Of a DNA stretch of 64,000 nt, positions 37,961 to 51,634 are shown piece after piece (position 1 is the stretch's first letter; every line of letters starts with the position of its first letter). The stretch spans positions 2,509,275 to 2,573,274 of the forward strand of contig CAUJGJ010000185.1 of the NCBI GenBank assembly GCA_963170055.1, in the 5' to 3' direction. The notes under the pieces were generated by a model. That model was not told where the DNA came from. It was given only the letters and a program-made list of their open reading frames with translations, and did not search any database. Origin of the DNA: Halisarca cf. caerulea (lineage: Eukaryota; Porifera; Demospongiae; Chondrillida; Halisarcidae). Both the position numbers and the translations under genes were made by a program.

Positions 37961-39027
37961 CTCGTTGTTGTTTTGAAGTTCTTAAACTACCATTATGGCA
38001 CTACTGCACAGGTGAAAAGATCCGACTGGTCCTCTTTCTGCTGATATCCTACCACCAGCATTTAGCAAGTGAATACCGAAGTCTTGCAGTGGCCAGAGCA
38101 AGATGCCAGCACAAAGACGTGGATTCGGGGACGTATGGTTGGCTAACTGATGACAAGAGAGCACAGCTTGGCATGTCGTCTAGCAAGTTCTTCCATGCAC
38201 ATGTTTGCTGACGCCATATAGGAATGTAGCTAGAGTAACTATTAGGCACAATAATTTTTATTTTTGCATGACATTGTAAGGCAACCCGTGATAATAAACT
38301 CTGCGAAAATACTGATATAAGGCTTTCGACACGATTTCACAAAAAAAGTGTTGCAAAAATGAAGAGTCATGAAAATATATACCTATGTGTTAATGCTATA
38401 CATTCATGGCATTGCATGTGTACACAATATTTCTCATGCAGCTACGTATGTTCAATATTTAGTGTGTATATATCTTCATTAATTTTGCATTCTATTCTGA
38501 AATGTTGCATTTTGCTTAAATACACTGGATCAAATGAGGAACTACTCATCGTCTACACACTTGCAGGGGCATTCAAAAGGTACAATGTCATCTTTGGTGG
38601 ACACTCTGGCACATGCACATCATATATCTCACTTGAAATGGAAGAGTAGGGGTGTATCCCCTGCTGTGGCGCTAGGTGAGGTTGAAATGTGAAGCGTGTT
38701 TTCATGGAAATGTTGTGCACACTACATTTTATGTAACACTCCTACCTGCTGATCACAAACCATCCTCAAGCACTGGAGTAGTGTTACCAGCATGTAGAAA
38801 AGTCTTAGTCTAATGGGCAAACAGCAGCACATTGTATGTACTATCCTATGTCTGTACACATGTAAATGGGTCTGATGAATAACTGGACATTTTTTCATCT
38901 ACTTATTCCTCAACAATGTTGACAGTGCTCTCAGCAGATTGGTGGCCTGTACATAATGCATGTACATCAGAGTTTTATCTGGGGTAAAATTGCTGGTGAG
39001 AACCTTCACATCTGTATATTATATACA
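37961..39027. other. Gene-free stretch
   Basis: No gene is supported. It consists of AT-rich sequence; short open frames on both strands show no recognisable motif. Confidence 0.4.
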
Positions 39028-39120
39028 TAGTCTTGAAACCAGACCCAACTTCTGTGACGTTATATCCTGGCAGGATTACATCACAGGATATCAGAGAATT
39101 TGGGTCTGGTTTTGAGACTA
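39028..39120. mobile_element. Foldback MITE of the TAGTCT…AGACTA type
   Basis: Inverted arms tagtcttgaaaccagaccca and tgggtctggttttgagacta surround about 50 bases that are themselves partly palindromic (tatcctg…caggata). It is the best-preserved of the family in this window. Confidence 0.75.
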
Positions 39121-39420
39121 ATATATACAGGGTTTGGTTCAGGATAATGATCTGAAGGGACAATACCAAAGTACATTGACGTAATGGAGGTGGGGGGCAG
39201 ATATACATTATTTAAAATCATAATGTACTATACTAGGGGGGTTGGGATATGCTTCCCCAAGGAAATTTTAGTTTTTAGGCCTCATAAGGTGTTATTTGAG
39301 GCCATTTTATACCACTTAAAGCAGTTTCTGAATACAGTTTGGATCAGTTTGCTGCAATTGTGCATGTGTGCTACAGCTAGGATAAAATTTGTTAATGGGA
39401 GTTGGGGCAAAATATCCCAT

Positions 39421-39760
<340 letters not shown>

Positions 39761-40225
39761 TAGGAATCCTTGAATTGTGGTTACACATTGCTTAGAGCTT
39801 GGGGCATCACACCAACTTGAGGATTTTTGGGTGGAATTAAGGGATGATCATGCAGGGGACTGCAGTACCCCATGCCCACACCCTTCAATGCAGCCATGCA
39901 GACTCTTGCATGTATAAGGTTCATTCAAACACATCTTATGAAAGTAGTCATTATTCTTGAGGTCCTTGTTGTTACTGACTGATTGAAGGAGTCATGTGTG
40001 CTGTAACATGCAGTGGTTGTCAAGTAGTTCATCATCATCTGTCCACTGTTGTCAGACGTTTCCAGTGTGTACAGCTGTCACAATTCCTTACTGATGGTGA
40101 TCTACAAGAGGATCATAAGGGTGGAGTACTTTATATTCACCCCATCCCCCTTGTGTTCTCAACTAGTGGAGGGTAGGGTCCATCAGCCACCATAGCTTAC
40201 AAGAGATTTGCAAGCCAGATCTTAG

Positions 40226-40288
40226 GTAACCAAGTGCAATCGTATAATGCTGCCATCAACTGAATCAGATGCAGAATCACACAGCTTG
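40226..40288 (+). other. Candidate small exon
   Basis: A phase 0–0 open segment of 21 codons lies between an acceptor (…cagatcttag) and a good donor (gtgagt). It would follow the donor of NACHT gene A at 35810 in phase, but it does not join the next well-supported exon (40844, phase 1) directly. It is listed as a possible link only. Confidence 0.2.
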
Positions 40289-40843
40289 GTGAGTTCTACA
40301 GTGACTGGCATTGATCAGAGCCCTAGATCTGTTAACCACACTCCTGAGTGGGAAATCAACTCAACCGACCACCCACTGGATTTCATTCAATTTAAGGTCC
40401 AAAATTGGTGGAATAACTATAATGTACATTTACATGAACTTCATGAACTATGTATCTATATATCGTATATATAGGCACTAATTTTCGCAGGACTATATTT
40501 TCATGAATTTCACAAATGAGCCGGCTTACGCAAGTGTACACTTAATTATGTATAGTGGGTTAGATACATAGTCTATTTGTCTAATATATGTTAGGAACTG
40601 GTCCATTCACAAAATAAAATTGTGAATTACAGCCAAGCAAGTTCTTGATTCACAAAATTCACGACCCGTGAAAATTAGCACCTATGTGGTACTTTTTGTG
40701 GCAGTGCCTCCTGTAAACAAGTTACAATGGTATTCCTACAAGAACTTTGACCAGACACTCTTGCTTGCAGTGTTATACAATACTTCCTGTTACCACGGCA
40801 ATGTATTCACTGGTACTGTAGTATTTGCTTCCTCTCTGGACAG

Positions 40844-43800
40844 GTCCAAACTGGTGCCAACTAGTGATAGATGGTCTGATGCGTAGACGTGTGTGTCACC
40901 TTGTGCTGTGGCTGTCTGTAGCTGAGAGTATAGAGATTCTAAGTAGAGTAGATCAAGCTGAGCAACTGGAAGAGCTCAGTTTGGCAATATTAGTGAGTAT
41001 CCTACATACATTCCATGTGCATGTTAATAATAGGTTTGGGCTAGTTGTATAGTAATGATTCAGGTCAGTGTATTATGGTTCATAGACCTTAGGTGGTAAT
41101 TGTGAGGTTTGATATCCAAAGGAAAAAATGTGCACATGGTCTTTATTTTGAAACTGGTTTCCATGTATAGGAGGAATTCCGGACTGTAACAAAGTGGTCT
41201 AAATTTTGAGGTGGTGTTATTGCGAGGTTCTACTGTATGTTGCACCCCCCTCCCCTCCATGCACCCACTATACAATACCTTCGAAGAACTATAGCTTTCA
41301 TCTCCTTTTTTCTACGTGCTACCATGTGTAGGTACTCACAACATCTGTACTTGGTAGTGAGTTTACTATACAATACCTTCGAAGAACTATAGCTTTCATC
41401 TCCTTTTTTCTATGTGCTACCATGTGTAGGTACTCACAACATCTGTACTTGGTAGTGAGTTTACGTTCTGTTGTGGTTGAATTTGATCTGTACATTCTGT
41501 GATTGTCCACAGCATGCAAGCACCATGCATGGATGGATGTGTGTGGTTGTGTGCATGTGTTGAGGTCATCTGTAGAGGAAGGTGCTACCCTTTGAGCAAC
41601 CTTGACATTGGTACATTGTAGTCAGTGTACCATGTGCATGTTGTACACAGGTCTGCCAGTGTGGATAAGCCTATGAATGTTTCTGCATGTGTCACTACTC
41701 AAGTGTCTGCTGTCATGTGTGCATTTGTCACTATACATGTGTGCCTGCAGCATGTGTGCATGTGTCCTAAGACTTGTACAACTCAGTGCACTGAAAGTTC
41801 AATTATTCTAATTCTTCATTGCAGGACAGTGATGATGATGAGGATTTTGCCTTTGATTGCATTGATGATGGGAACTTTCAATTTGATGATGAGGACTTAA
41901 AATTTGCTTTTGATTACCTTGATGATGGGGACACTGATGATGGGGACACTGATGATAGGGACATTGATGATGATGACATTGATGATGAGGACATTGATGA
42001 TGGGGGAATTAGCAATGGAGACATCAATGATGCTGTTGTAAAAAGAATAGAGGAAGTGTGGTCTATGTGTGCTTTGAAGAAAGTGGATCTGAGCATATGT
42101 GTGGGTTTATTTCACAGCATTTCAGCCGTCAGTAAAAGTACACTACCTGCCTACACCTTTCAGTCATAGCTTTTGATAATCATTCAGTATCTGTTTAGAT
42201 ACCAGCATGCTTACATATAACCCCTAAGTCCTATGTAAGTACAGTATGGGCTTCTTGGGGATGTAGTGCACGTGATTAATGCACATACCAGAAAATAACC
42301 AAATGTACATGCAATATGTATACTTAACAGCGCTGTGCACTACTGACACTTCTTGGTGCTGTACTGAGAGGAGTTGCTGTCAACGGCAATAATGTTGACT
42401 TTGTCCTGGAAGGAAAGTCACATTACCTGAGCAAAGATGATCTTGTCTCACAACTTGGTCAAGAGAAGGTGGAGAGCTTTAAGGTCATAGAGAGTGAAGG
42501 CTGGGTTTACTTCATTTCTTGCCCTCTTGATTCAACTTGTGAGTTGTGTGTTCTAATGCACTATTCATTGTAACCCACTTCTATTGTGACATCCCCCCTC
42601 CCTTCTACATGTCCACCCTATGTACCTGCCGTACATGTGTGTGAGTGTGTGGTTGTACAGTGGGTACAAATGTGTGTCTTCTCTCACCTGTACGTGTGCC
42701 TACACTCAACTGTTGTCAGTGTTGCTCCACCCACAACTGCATGTACTCATGTGTGTTTGAGGTGATGTAGTTGTACATCTACACCAAACATGCTGTGTGC
42801 TCATGAGCATGTAGTGTGATCATGTACTGTGTTTGTGTGATTATCACGCCTACCACACACCTGAAGTGGTGTTCATGTATATTTACATGCATATACATTC
42901 ATGTACATGTACAAATGTATATGTTTACTTCATTTCCTGTCCTCTTGATTTAACTTGTGAGTTGTGTGTTCGAATGCACTAGTCATTGTAACCCACTTCT
43001 ATTGTGACGTTCCACCCTCCCCTCCCTCCCTGTCCTCCTCCAGGTTCATCTGGTAGTGATGGTAGACCACTAGAGGAGACACAGGACAAAGACGGTGGAC
43101 TACTCCAGTCAACAACGGACAACAAAAGTACTGAAGAGTGCTCATCAAGTAGCAATGACGTGTTGTGTGTGGGTACTGTGCCATGCAATGTTGGGCTAGT
43201 ACAAGACCATCTATGTATACCACAGATCATCATGTATCACAACTGAGTACCATCTATAGTGCTGGCCTTTTAGACCATCATCCAAACCTATTGCAGCCAT
43301 ATTCACATGACATCACTTTGCTGTATTTTTCATTTCGTTTCTGCTCTCCTCATCTTGTTGATCTACACCAGGACCTCATCTTGTTGCTGTACTCCTCATC
43401 TTGTTGCTGTACTCCTCATCTTGTTGCTGTACTCCTCATCTTGTTGCTGTTCTCCTCATCTTGTTGCTGTACTCCTCATCTTATTGCTGTACTCCTCATC
43501 TTGTACTCCTCATCTTGTTGCTGTACTCCTCATCTTGTTGCTGTACTCCTCATCTCGTTGCTGTACTCCTCATCTTGTTGTTGTACTCCTCGTCTTGTTG
43601 CTGTACTCCTCATCTTGTTGCTGTACTCCTCATCTTGTTGCTGTACTCCTCATCTTGTTGCTGTACTCCTCATCTCGTTGCTGCTCTCCTGAGCTTATGA
43701 GACACTTCATGTATACAGTAGAAGAGTGAGTTTGGTAAAGTGTGGACCTCTCATCCGTCATGTTTGGGTTATTCTTGTGTTTGGAGTGGACGTTGTTGTT

Positions 43801-46772
43801 GTACATGTCCTCCCTACGTACCTGCCCTACATGTGTGTGAGTGTGTGGTTGTACAGTAGGCACAAATGTGTGTCTCCTCTCACCTGTACGTGTGCCTACA
43901 CTCAACTGCTGTCAGTGTTGCTCCACCCACAACTGCATGTACTCATGTGTGTTTGAGGTGATGTAGTTGTACATCTACACCAAACATGCTGTGTGCTCAT
44001 GAGCATGTAGTGTGATCATGTACTGTGTTTGTGTGATTATCACGCCTACCACACACCTGAAGTGGTGTTCATGTATATTTACATGCATATACATTCATGT
44101 ACATGTACAAATGTATATGTTTACTTCATTTCCTGTCCTCTTGATTTAACTTGTGAGTTGTGTGTTCGAATGCACTAGTCATTGTAACCCACTTCTATTG
44201 TGACGTTCCACCCTCCCCTCCCTCCCTGTCCTCCTCCAGGTTCATCTGGTAGTGATGGTAGACCACTAGAGGAGACACAGGACAAAGACGGTGGACTACT
44301 CCAGTCAACAGCAGACAACAAAAGTACTGAAGAGTGCTCGTCAAGTAGCAATGACGTGTTGTGTGTGGGTACTGTGCCATGCAATGTTGGGCTAGTACAA
44401 GACCATCTATGTATACCACAGATCATCATGTATCACAACTGAGTACCATCTATAGTGCTGGCCTTTTAGACCATCATCCAAACCTATTGCAGCCATATTC
44501 ACATGACATCACTTTGCTGTATTTTTCATTTCGTTTCTGCTCTCCTCATCTTGTTGATCTACACCAGGACCTCATCTTGTTGCTGTACTCCTCATCTTGT
44601 TGCTGTACTCCTCATCTTGTTGCTGTACTCCTCATCTTGTTGCTGTTCTCCTCATCTTGTTGCTGTACTCCTCATCTTATTGCTGTACTCCTCATCTTGT
44701 ACTCCTCATCTTGTTGCTGTACTCCTCATCTTGTTGCTGTACTCCTCATCTTGTTGCTGTACTCCTCATCTTGTTGTTGTACTCCTCGTCTTGTTGCTGT
44801 ACTCCTCATCTTGTTGCTGTACTCCTCATCTTGTTGCTGTACTCCTCATCTTGTTGCTGTACTCCTCATCTCGTTGCTGCTCTCCTGAGCTTATGAGACA
44901 CTTCATGTATACAGTAGAAGAGTGAGTTTGGTAAAGTGTGGACCTCTCATCCGTCATGTTTGGGTTATTCTTGTGTTTGGAGTGGACGTTGTTGTTGTAC
45001 ATGTCCTCCCTACGTACCTGCCCTACATGTGTGTGAGTGTGTGGTTGTACAGTAGGCACAAATGTGTGTCTCCTCTCACCTGTACGTGTGCCTACACTCA
45101 ACTGCTGTCAGTGTTGCTCCACCCACAACTGCATGTACTCATGTGTGTTTGAGGTGATGTAGTTGTACATCTACACCAAACATGCTGTGTGCTCATGAGC
45201 ATGTAGTGTGATCATGTACTGTGTTTGTGTGGTTATCACACCTACCACACACCTGAAGTGGTGTTCATGTATATTCACATGCATACACATCCATGTACAT
45301 GTGCAAACGTATATGTTATTCCAACATGTAGATTTCCAGTTGTTTCTTGTCAACTGCAGAGAGTGTACTAGGTCCAGTGTCCTCTGAGATGCCCTCACCT
45401 GAAGTTGGTCCAGTCAACCCTCCATCTCCTCAAGGACCACCAGGTGCTTTGTGTGTCACAAGGTGACAGGACATTGTAAACCCCTCAATGCAGTACATTG
45501 TAGTCTGTTGGACACATCATTTATCAAACAAGACCTCCACCTTAATATTGTGTGTACAGTGAAACCTGCCACTCCAGACTCTTGAGAAACAAGGTACCTG
45601 TATGAACCAGACCTCAAACCAGAGTCGAAAATTCTACTACATTAAATAATAAAAGAGTAGCCCAAAATGTCCTTTAAATGTAAAAATAACTTATTAAAAC
45701 AACTCTGGTAAGCCATTTCGGCAGAGAGATGCCATTTGCATAGCCACAAGTGAGGTCTAGTACACATTTTCCTTCATCATTTTCTTGTGGCAATCTACTC
45801 AATTGCAGTATAGCGTTATCTCAGGTTTCACTGTGTTTGGTGTATGAATCTAACCATGTGTATGCCTGTGTTTGAAGCTGCAGTATAGCTGTACATCACT
45901 GCCCAAGTACATGTGTTTTATTGTCTTGGACCAGTATGCTGATGTCTTATTTGCAATCCACATGGTATAATACCTGCCATAAGGCTCAATTATATGCATG
46001 TATATATGTACATAAACATGCACACATTGTCAAGTATTATACAAACGTATGTACATAACCTTCACCTTAGCTCATACGTATGGTGTTAAATTCCTTAGGA
46101 TCTACAGACATAGTACAAGGTCCAGTGACCCCTGAGGTGCCCTCACCTGAAGTTGGTCCAGTCAACCCTCCATCTCCTAAAGGACCACCAGGTGTGTTGT
46201 GTGTCACTGTGTGACAGGACATTGTGGACGGCATCCAACCTTCATATGTGCTATGATCATTAGGAAGGAGAGCCCCACATGTGCCTGTTCTATCTAATAT
46301 GTGTACAGCAGTGCAGTACATACGTACATAGGTAGAATCTAATGTCATAGCTCTTTATGTGTCATGGTGTGGGGGCGAAAGTTGGGTGGATCAAAGAATA
46401 CTGCAAGCTTACATCCACAATGTAGCCCTGCTAGCCTGATTTAGCCCAGGTTGAGGGTCTTGTCACTCTCCTGTCCAGCCAAAGTCCGTTTGTGCCTCAT
46501 TTTTCAGTTGTTGTCAGTTGTCACATTTTGCAGTGTTTTGCTTCACCATGACACAATCATGATAGTTATACCCTGCCTTGGAGTGCCACAGCAGCATAAA
46601 GTGCAAACTGATTGACCGAGGGTGCATAGCACACTGAGGTAGAATGCAACTATTACGTGACATTGTAAGGAATGTGGCTTAACCACACCCTAATTTTGAG
46701 TGTGTGTGCATTTATGTCTGTGTGTGTGTGTGTGTACATGGGTGCATGTTTACATGCGTTCATGCATGTGTG

Positions 46773-46808
<36 letters not shown>

Positions 46809-47373
46809 TTCTTGTGTCCTCCATGTATGCCTGTGTGTGCAGCTCAGTGTGTGCCTTATTTAAATCTGTGATGACTTTTTTTCTTTTCTACTAGTTTTGG
46901 TCTGTTTGCAGTCAGCAACCTTTGTGCATGTTTGTTGTGTTCACTTGTTTAGTGTTTGTGTGTTGTGTCATTTCTGCATGGTCAGTTGCTAAGTGTTTGT
47001 CTATCACAAGTCACTACATCCCTTCCTGTCAGCAGGGGAGGAATTTGACTCTGAAGCCTTCATGAACAGGTTCAGTGAGAGGTTCCTCAAAGGTGTGGAC
47101 TCTCACACCATTGTGACAAGACTGGAGATAGACTACATCATTTCAGACACGCTTGCCCACACCATTAAGCACACTACTGTAAACAGTGGAAATGAAGAGC
47201 TTCTGTTGTATCTGCGTAAATATGCTGATGTTAAAAGTATTGGTAAGCTCTGTGATGTCATGATTAGTAAAGATGGTTATCGCTCGATGCAAAAGCTTGG
47301 TCAAGACATGAAAGAGGACTTAGCTAAATTCACTGGCAAGTCAGTTTGTGTATGGTGTACAGAGTACCTGTGA
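40844..47373 (+). CDS. CARD-like domain protein, 3' part (possible C-terminus of NACHT gene A)
   Basis: Eight exons fit in one frame: 40844-40992, 41825-42100, 42331-42538, 43044-43172, 44240-44368, 45360-45443, 46099-46191 and 47036-47373 (TGA), together 468 residues with the 5' end missing. The first encodes an LRR-like segment resembling those of NACHT gene A (CHLVLWLSVAES… LEELSLAIL). The second is strongly acidic with DIDD-type repeats. The next are linkers, including a Ser-rich exon present twice and two Pro-rich exons sharing PSPEVGPVNPPSP. The last encodes a six-helix CARD-like domain (RLEIDYIISDTLAHTI… ELLLYLRKYADV… SKDGYRSMQKLGQDM). CARDs assemble caspase and adaptor filaments. Whether this is the end of gene A or its own gene is unresolved. 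Confidence 0.65.
41271..41468. repeat. 98-bp direct tandem duplication
   Basis: Two adjacent near-identical copies (core tacaataccttcgaagaact) of 98 bp lie in the intron after the exon ending at 40992. By eye they differ at one position. Confidence 0.85.
43376..43690. repeat. 20-bp minisatellite, first copy
   Basis: About 16 copies of a 20-bp unit (ctcctcatcttgttgctgta). The same array recurs at 44572-44886 as part of the 1196-bp duplication. It is intronic. The open frames on it are artefacts. Confidence 0.9.
44572..44886. repeat. 20-bp minisatellite, second copy
   Basis: This is the duplicate of the array at 43376-43690, with the same order of variant units, including the shortened unit in the middle. 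It was copied as a block, not independently expanded. Confidence 0.9.
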
Positions 47374-47419
47374 TGAACCATCCAGGTGCATGTGGCCTTG
47401 CATTGTGCCTTGGGACACA

Positions 47420-47455
47420 CATGCACACACGCATGCACGCACGCACACACGCACA

Positions 47456-47493
<38 letters not shown>

Positions 47494-47540
47494 CACACAC
47501 ACACACTAACACACACACACACACACTAACACACACACAC

Positions 47541-47612
<72 letters not shown>

Positions 47613-47630
47613 ACACACACACGTGCACAC
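47420..47630. repeat. (AC)n microsatellite
   Basis: About 210 bases of AC repeat with TAAC and GTGC interruptions, beginning 47 bases after the CARD-gene stop. Confidence 0.95.
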
Positions 47631-50600
47631 ACACACTTCAGTCCACTCATTTACACATTCTGTTCCATCCTCTCTTTCTATAGGAGAACAGAACATTAAC
47701 TGCATGTGATAAGGTGCAATACTCGATTTTGTATTATGATCTTGACCCAGCTTGTAATTGAACAAGAATTCTTTCAGTACTTTACATATTATAGAATTGG
47801 TTATAGTTTTTATACTTGCCTTGTTTCATTGCTTTTAGCATCAATTATTAAATTTTGTTATGCAACATTATATTATTATGAGTGACATTGGACATGTATG
47901 TGTACCTCTGCACATAATACACCAGCCCGTGCACATATAAGATATAATATTATTATTAATATCTTTATTATGTATGGAACCCACATGCACGTACATCCAC
48001 ATACAATATATAGTCCCATTATATATAGGCCCATGCACTTCAGAATTAATATTATTATTATATATTATAATTATTACTATTATACTATAATATTATATAA
48101 TTTTGTACCTATATAACTTTATTTTAATTGCAATCGCATGATCCAATGTTCATACATACTCTTGCCTCGATCAGATCTGCATGCGTGCATAGATCTGCAT
48201 GCATGCAATATTAATAATGTAATTGCAAGCTTGCATGTGCATACATAATCTGAGACCTTGTGATATATCGATCATGGTTGCGTGCACCCTTATCTAAGAA
48301 AAAATTAATGCAACAGTAAAAGATGTCCTGTTGACAGTGCTAATTAACTGCATGGATCGAGGTTCCATTTCTTTGCACTTTGAATGTAATACTGTTGTGC
48401 ATGGCTATAATTTTGTATTACATTTCCATACCACAGAATCTGATATAGTAGAACTGTTATGGTTTAAATGGCTTTTTCATGACTGACAGAACTGGTAAGA
48501 GAGCTGGAGTACCGGCATCCGTTTAAGACCTGATACGCTTTAAAAAATTCCTGCATTCCTTTTGGTACTGCAGAGAGAGAGAGTATACACAAGGTAAATG
48601 GTGGACAACCAATGAACAAAACAAGCGACAAAGTAAAGAAACGCATGCACTCATGTCAACAGCTAATTTTGTTAACAGCTCTAAGACTTATTGCTATGAC
48701 TATGAAAGTCAGACTAGGGCACAGGGTGCACAATATCACCTATTTCTAAGACTTGTGACATATACGTAGGATCAATAATATTGTCCTCTCTGGTGATAAG
48801 TGAAGGATTTGCTACCTGATATATATACTTGTTCAAATGCCCCCTCTTCCTTTCACCTGTGAAGAAGGAGCTCTGACAGTGTGAACTTGAAAAATTATAT
48901 CATGATGCCAAATAATCATGTGCAACAGAAGAAATATGAGCGACCATGCAAGTTTTGCCTAATGTGTGGCCATATATATGCAACTATATACATTAACTTC
49001 AGTAGGGAAAGTACCATAGGTGTGTAGAAATGGTATATTGTGTACACTAACAACTCATGCAATGAAAACTGTATTATTGTATAATATGCACATATACCTT
49101 CAAGTTGAGAATTTGAGTGCATACATTTCCCCTCAAATTAATGCTGCTCCTGTCTGCAACACACCTGCAGAAGGCAGTGAGGAACAGCACCCATGTAAAG
49201 ATACCAAAAATTAAGCACAAGGAACAAATTGTTACGTATCTATAGATATTGGCTAAAGGAGGGGAAGGGTGAGGGCAAAGGTTAGGGTGCCACATTTTGC
49301 ATAGCTATTAGAAGCGGATTGAGGGTGAGGGAGGGGGGGGCAGACTTGATCAGGTCTTCTTCGTGATAAAGAACTGTGGGGAAGTTGGCAATATTTCATG
49401 TGAATATGGCAGTGGTATAGGCATGACTATAGTATTATACAGGAATTCTCATGCATTACATAAGTACGTGCATATTGGGCTACCACCACCCTATTCCTTG
49501 GACTGCAATCAAAATATGATGCGAGGCTTAGACAATTCTGAGGATATTAAGTATTGTATTGGTCTACAGTGCAAGGAAGCAGGTGATAACTATGTTTTTT
49601 ATTGTATCCTAAAGTATGGTGCTTACTACGTACCAGTGTTGTGGTCATTACAGGGGTATCACAATCAACTACCATTGCAATTATCTCGGTATCAAAGCAT
49701 TACGATTACCATTACCACTACGGATCTCCACTGAAGTAATCAATTACCATTGCAACTACATTTCTACAATTGCAATTACAATTACTAATTACAGATTTAG
49801 TCTTGGATGCTTTCAAAAGTTATTACACCCTACCGAGATTTCATATTTGGGGTGATTTAAATCTTGTGATTGATGTCATTTTTCCATTTCTACCAGGCAC
49901 TTGGTTTACTGTAGCACAGAAAATAGCCCCAAACTAGCCAAAATCTACCTTCTTCGGGGGCAAAATATATCCACAGATATACACAATATCCATCACAGTA
50001 GTTGCATGGTAATTGTGTAATTTGATGCAAATAACAAAAGAATACCAACTACCATTACAACTACTCTGAGACTGAAACAGCTCCATTACAATTACATTAC
50101 CATTACAGGCAAATGTATACCTAATTATAATTGATTACAATTGCCAATTACCATTATCACAACACTGCTAGTACGTACGAATACCATGTGGGTGCATGTG
50201 GAACATTCAATTCAAGTATCACTAACTAATGGTTAGTCAGAGATTTGCAAATACTGCCCATTCCCTAGGACATGAAATACAAGATTAGTCCATTATGTAC
50301 ATAATTGTGCACAAGTTCACAAGTAACCAAATTCCTGTGATTACAATTGTTTGCTGAATTTTATTAGACTAAGTACGTTTGTCTTTCTTGAAAAGCATAT
50401 AATATCAGTGCATGAATGTGAGTAAACATTCAATGAAATAGGAATACAACTGCCATATGCTTGGACAATTTGAAGAGCAGTGCACATTTTTAGTGAGATC
50501 AAATTTATACGTTTCCAATGTCCGGTTACATGCATCGATATAATCTGTGCTGCATGATCACCTTGGAATATTATACATGATTCGTCATGACATTGTATGT

Positions 50601-51634
50601 ATATTCAACTGCCAATTTACAAGAACTAGTATGGTCCCAGCCATTGCCATTCATATAATGTATATGTACATATGTACGTACATAATAATATTATGTACAT
50701 ACGTAATGTTACAATACATAACTTTGTGCATATATGAGGTATCAAGCCAGTGCCCGACTGAATTGTGCCACCTCCATACATTCTACCTACCACAAGCTTG
50801 AAAATGAGAAAAAGAAACGCTATATACCTGAAGAATTACAGAATCCTTGAAGTAGAGAGAGCTTACTTCACCCTCCTGTGTTGTCCGCAATTGGTCAACA
50901 CAGGAGGGTGGCAATGGGGGGTCGGCCCCCATTGCCATTCTATCATCTCATTACATCAATGTTGAATGAAAAACAACACATGGGTTAGATGTAGTTAGGT
51001 TTTGCACTCCTCCGATCAGCAATCCTTTGTATTTGTGAGTCACAATCACCCTGCCGATCCATGGCCAACAATCAAATAACTTATATAATATAAAATTAAT
51101 GTCCACCAGGAGGTCTCAGAGCTATCATATCTAACTAGCTATATAATGATCAAAACATGGCAGTAATCTATTGATACGTATACTTATATTTGAGGTATTT
51201 CTTAAGCTTGTGGTTGTTGCTTTATAATGCATTAATTTTGTTTTCATCTGGCAGCGGTGCACGTATAGCTAAACGTATTACGCAAACGCAGTACGTATTA
51301 TGGCGTGAAGTTGCATGGTCTACCGAGCTGGAGTCGCTTCCCATAAACGCGCTTCCTTGGCATTCTTCTTGGTTGCCAGCCATACCGCAGGTGGAACACA
51401 TCTTCAAAGTCTCCTTTATTCAGGAGAAATCCATTTCCTTCAATTATTATCCAAGGCATATGGAAGGATTTCTATACGGTGTTCGTCGATAAGTTGACCA
51501 AAAGAGGAACAATTTTGGATGTGACTTACAAGCGTTCGGCGTAGCACCTTACGGATTAGCCCCTATTCCCCGTATAACCCACCTCAAATCTCAGAAACGT
51601 CCGTTATAGCTGATTCTATAGACTGTGAGTCAGG
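47631..51634. other. Gene-poor region before NACHT gene B
   Basis: No gene is supported. It contains a run of degenerate attaccattgcaattac-type repeats (about 49660-49790 and 50040-50165), a double hairpin at 50869-50937, and, at 51240-51490, a higher-GC stretch open on both strands (100 codons forward, 61 reverse) that might be an exon of a divergent gene but matches nothing I know. From about 51535 the sequence is homologous to the region upstream of NACHT gene A (about 20740 on), marking the left edge of the segmental duplication. Confidence 0.5.
50869..50937. repeat. Two adjacent perfect hairpins
   Basis: The first has a 15-bp stem (caccctcctgtgttg…caacacaggagggtg) around a 12-base loop. 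The second follows immediately (ggcaatggggg…ccccattgcc). The origin is unknown; this could be the end of a transposon. Confidence 0.6.

Larger units (their letters stand above)
42600..45310. repeat. 1196-bp tandem duplication containing an exon
   Basis: A unit of 1196 bp is present about 2.25 times: the segment starting near 42625 recurs at 43821 and 45017. The two full copies contain the Ser-rich exon (43044 and 44240) and a minisatellite, and are almost identical. The last partial copy ends near 45310. The exon is symmetrical (phase 1–1, 43 codons), so duplication keeps the frame. Confidence 0.9.

Noticed and set aside
39994..40176. Possible LRR-like exon (FQCVQLSQFLTDGDL…) before the CARD cluster
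   Set aside because: An acceptor exists at 40011-40013, but I find no donor giving a phase that connects to the neighbouring candidates.
43165..43729. Leu/Ser/Cys-rich repeat proteins on the plus strand
   Set aside because: These are translations of the intronic 20-bp minisatellite; all three frames are open.
49363..49855. Open frames with Ile/Thr-rich repeats
   Set aside because: They derive from degenerate attaccattgcaattac repeats. No conserved motif is present.
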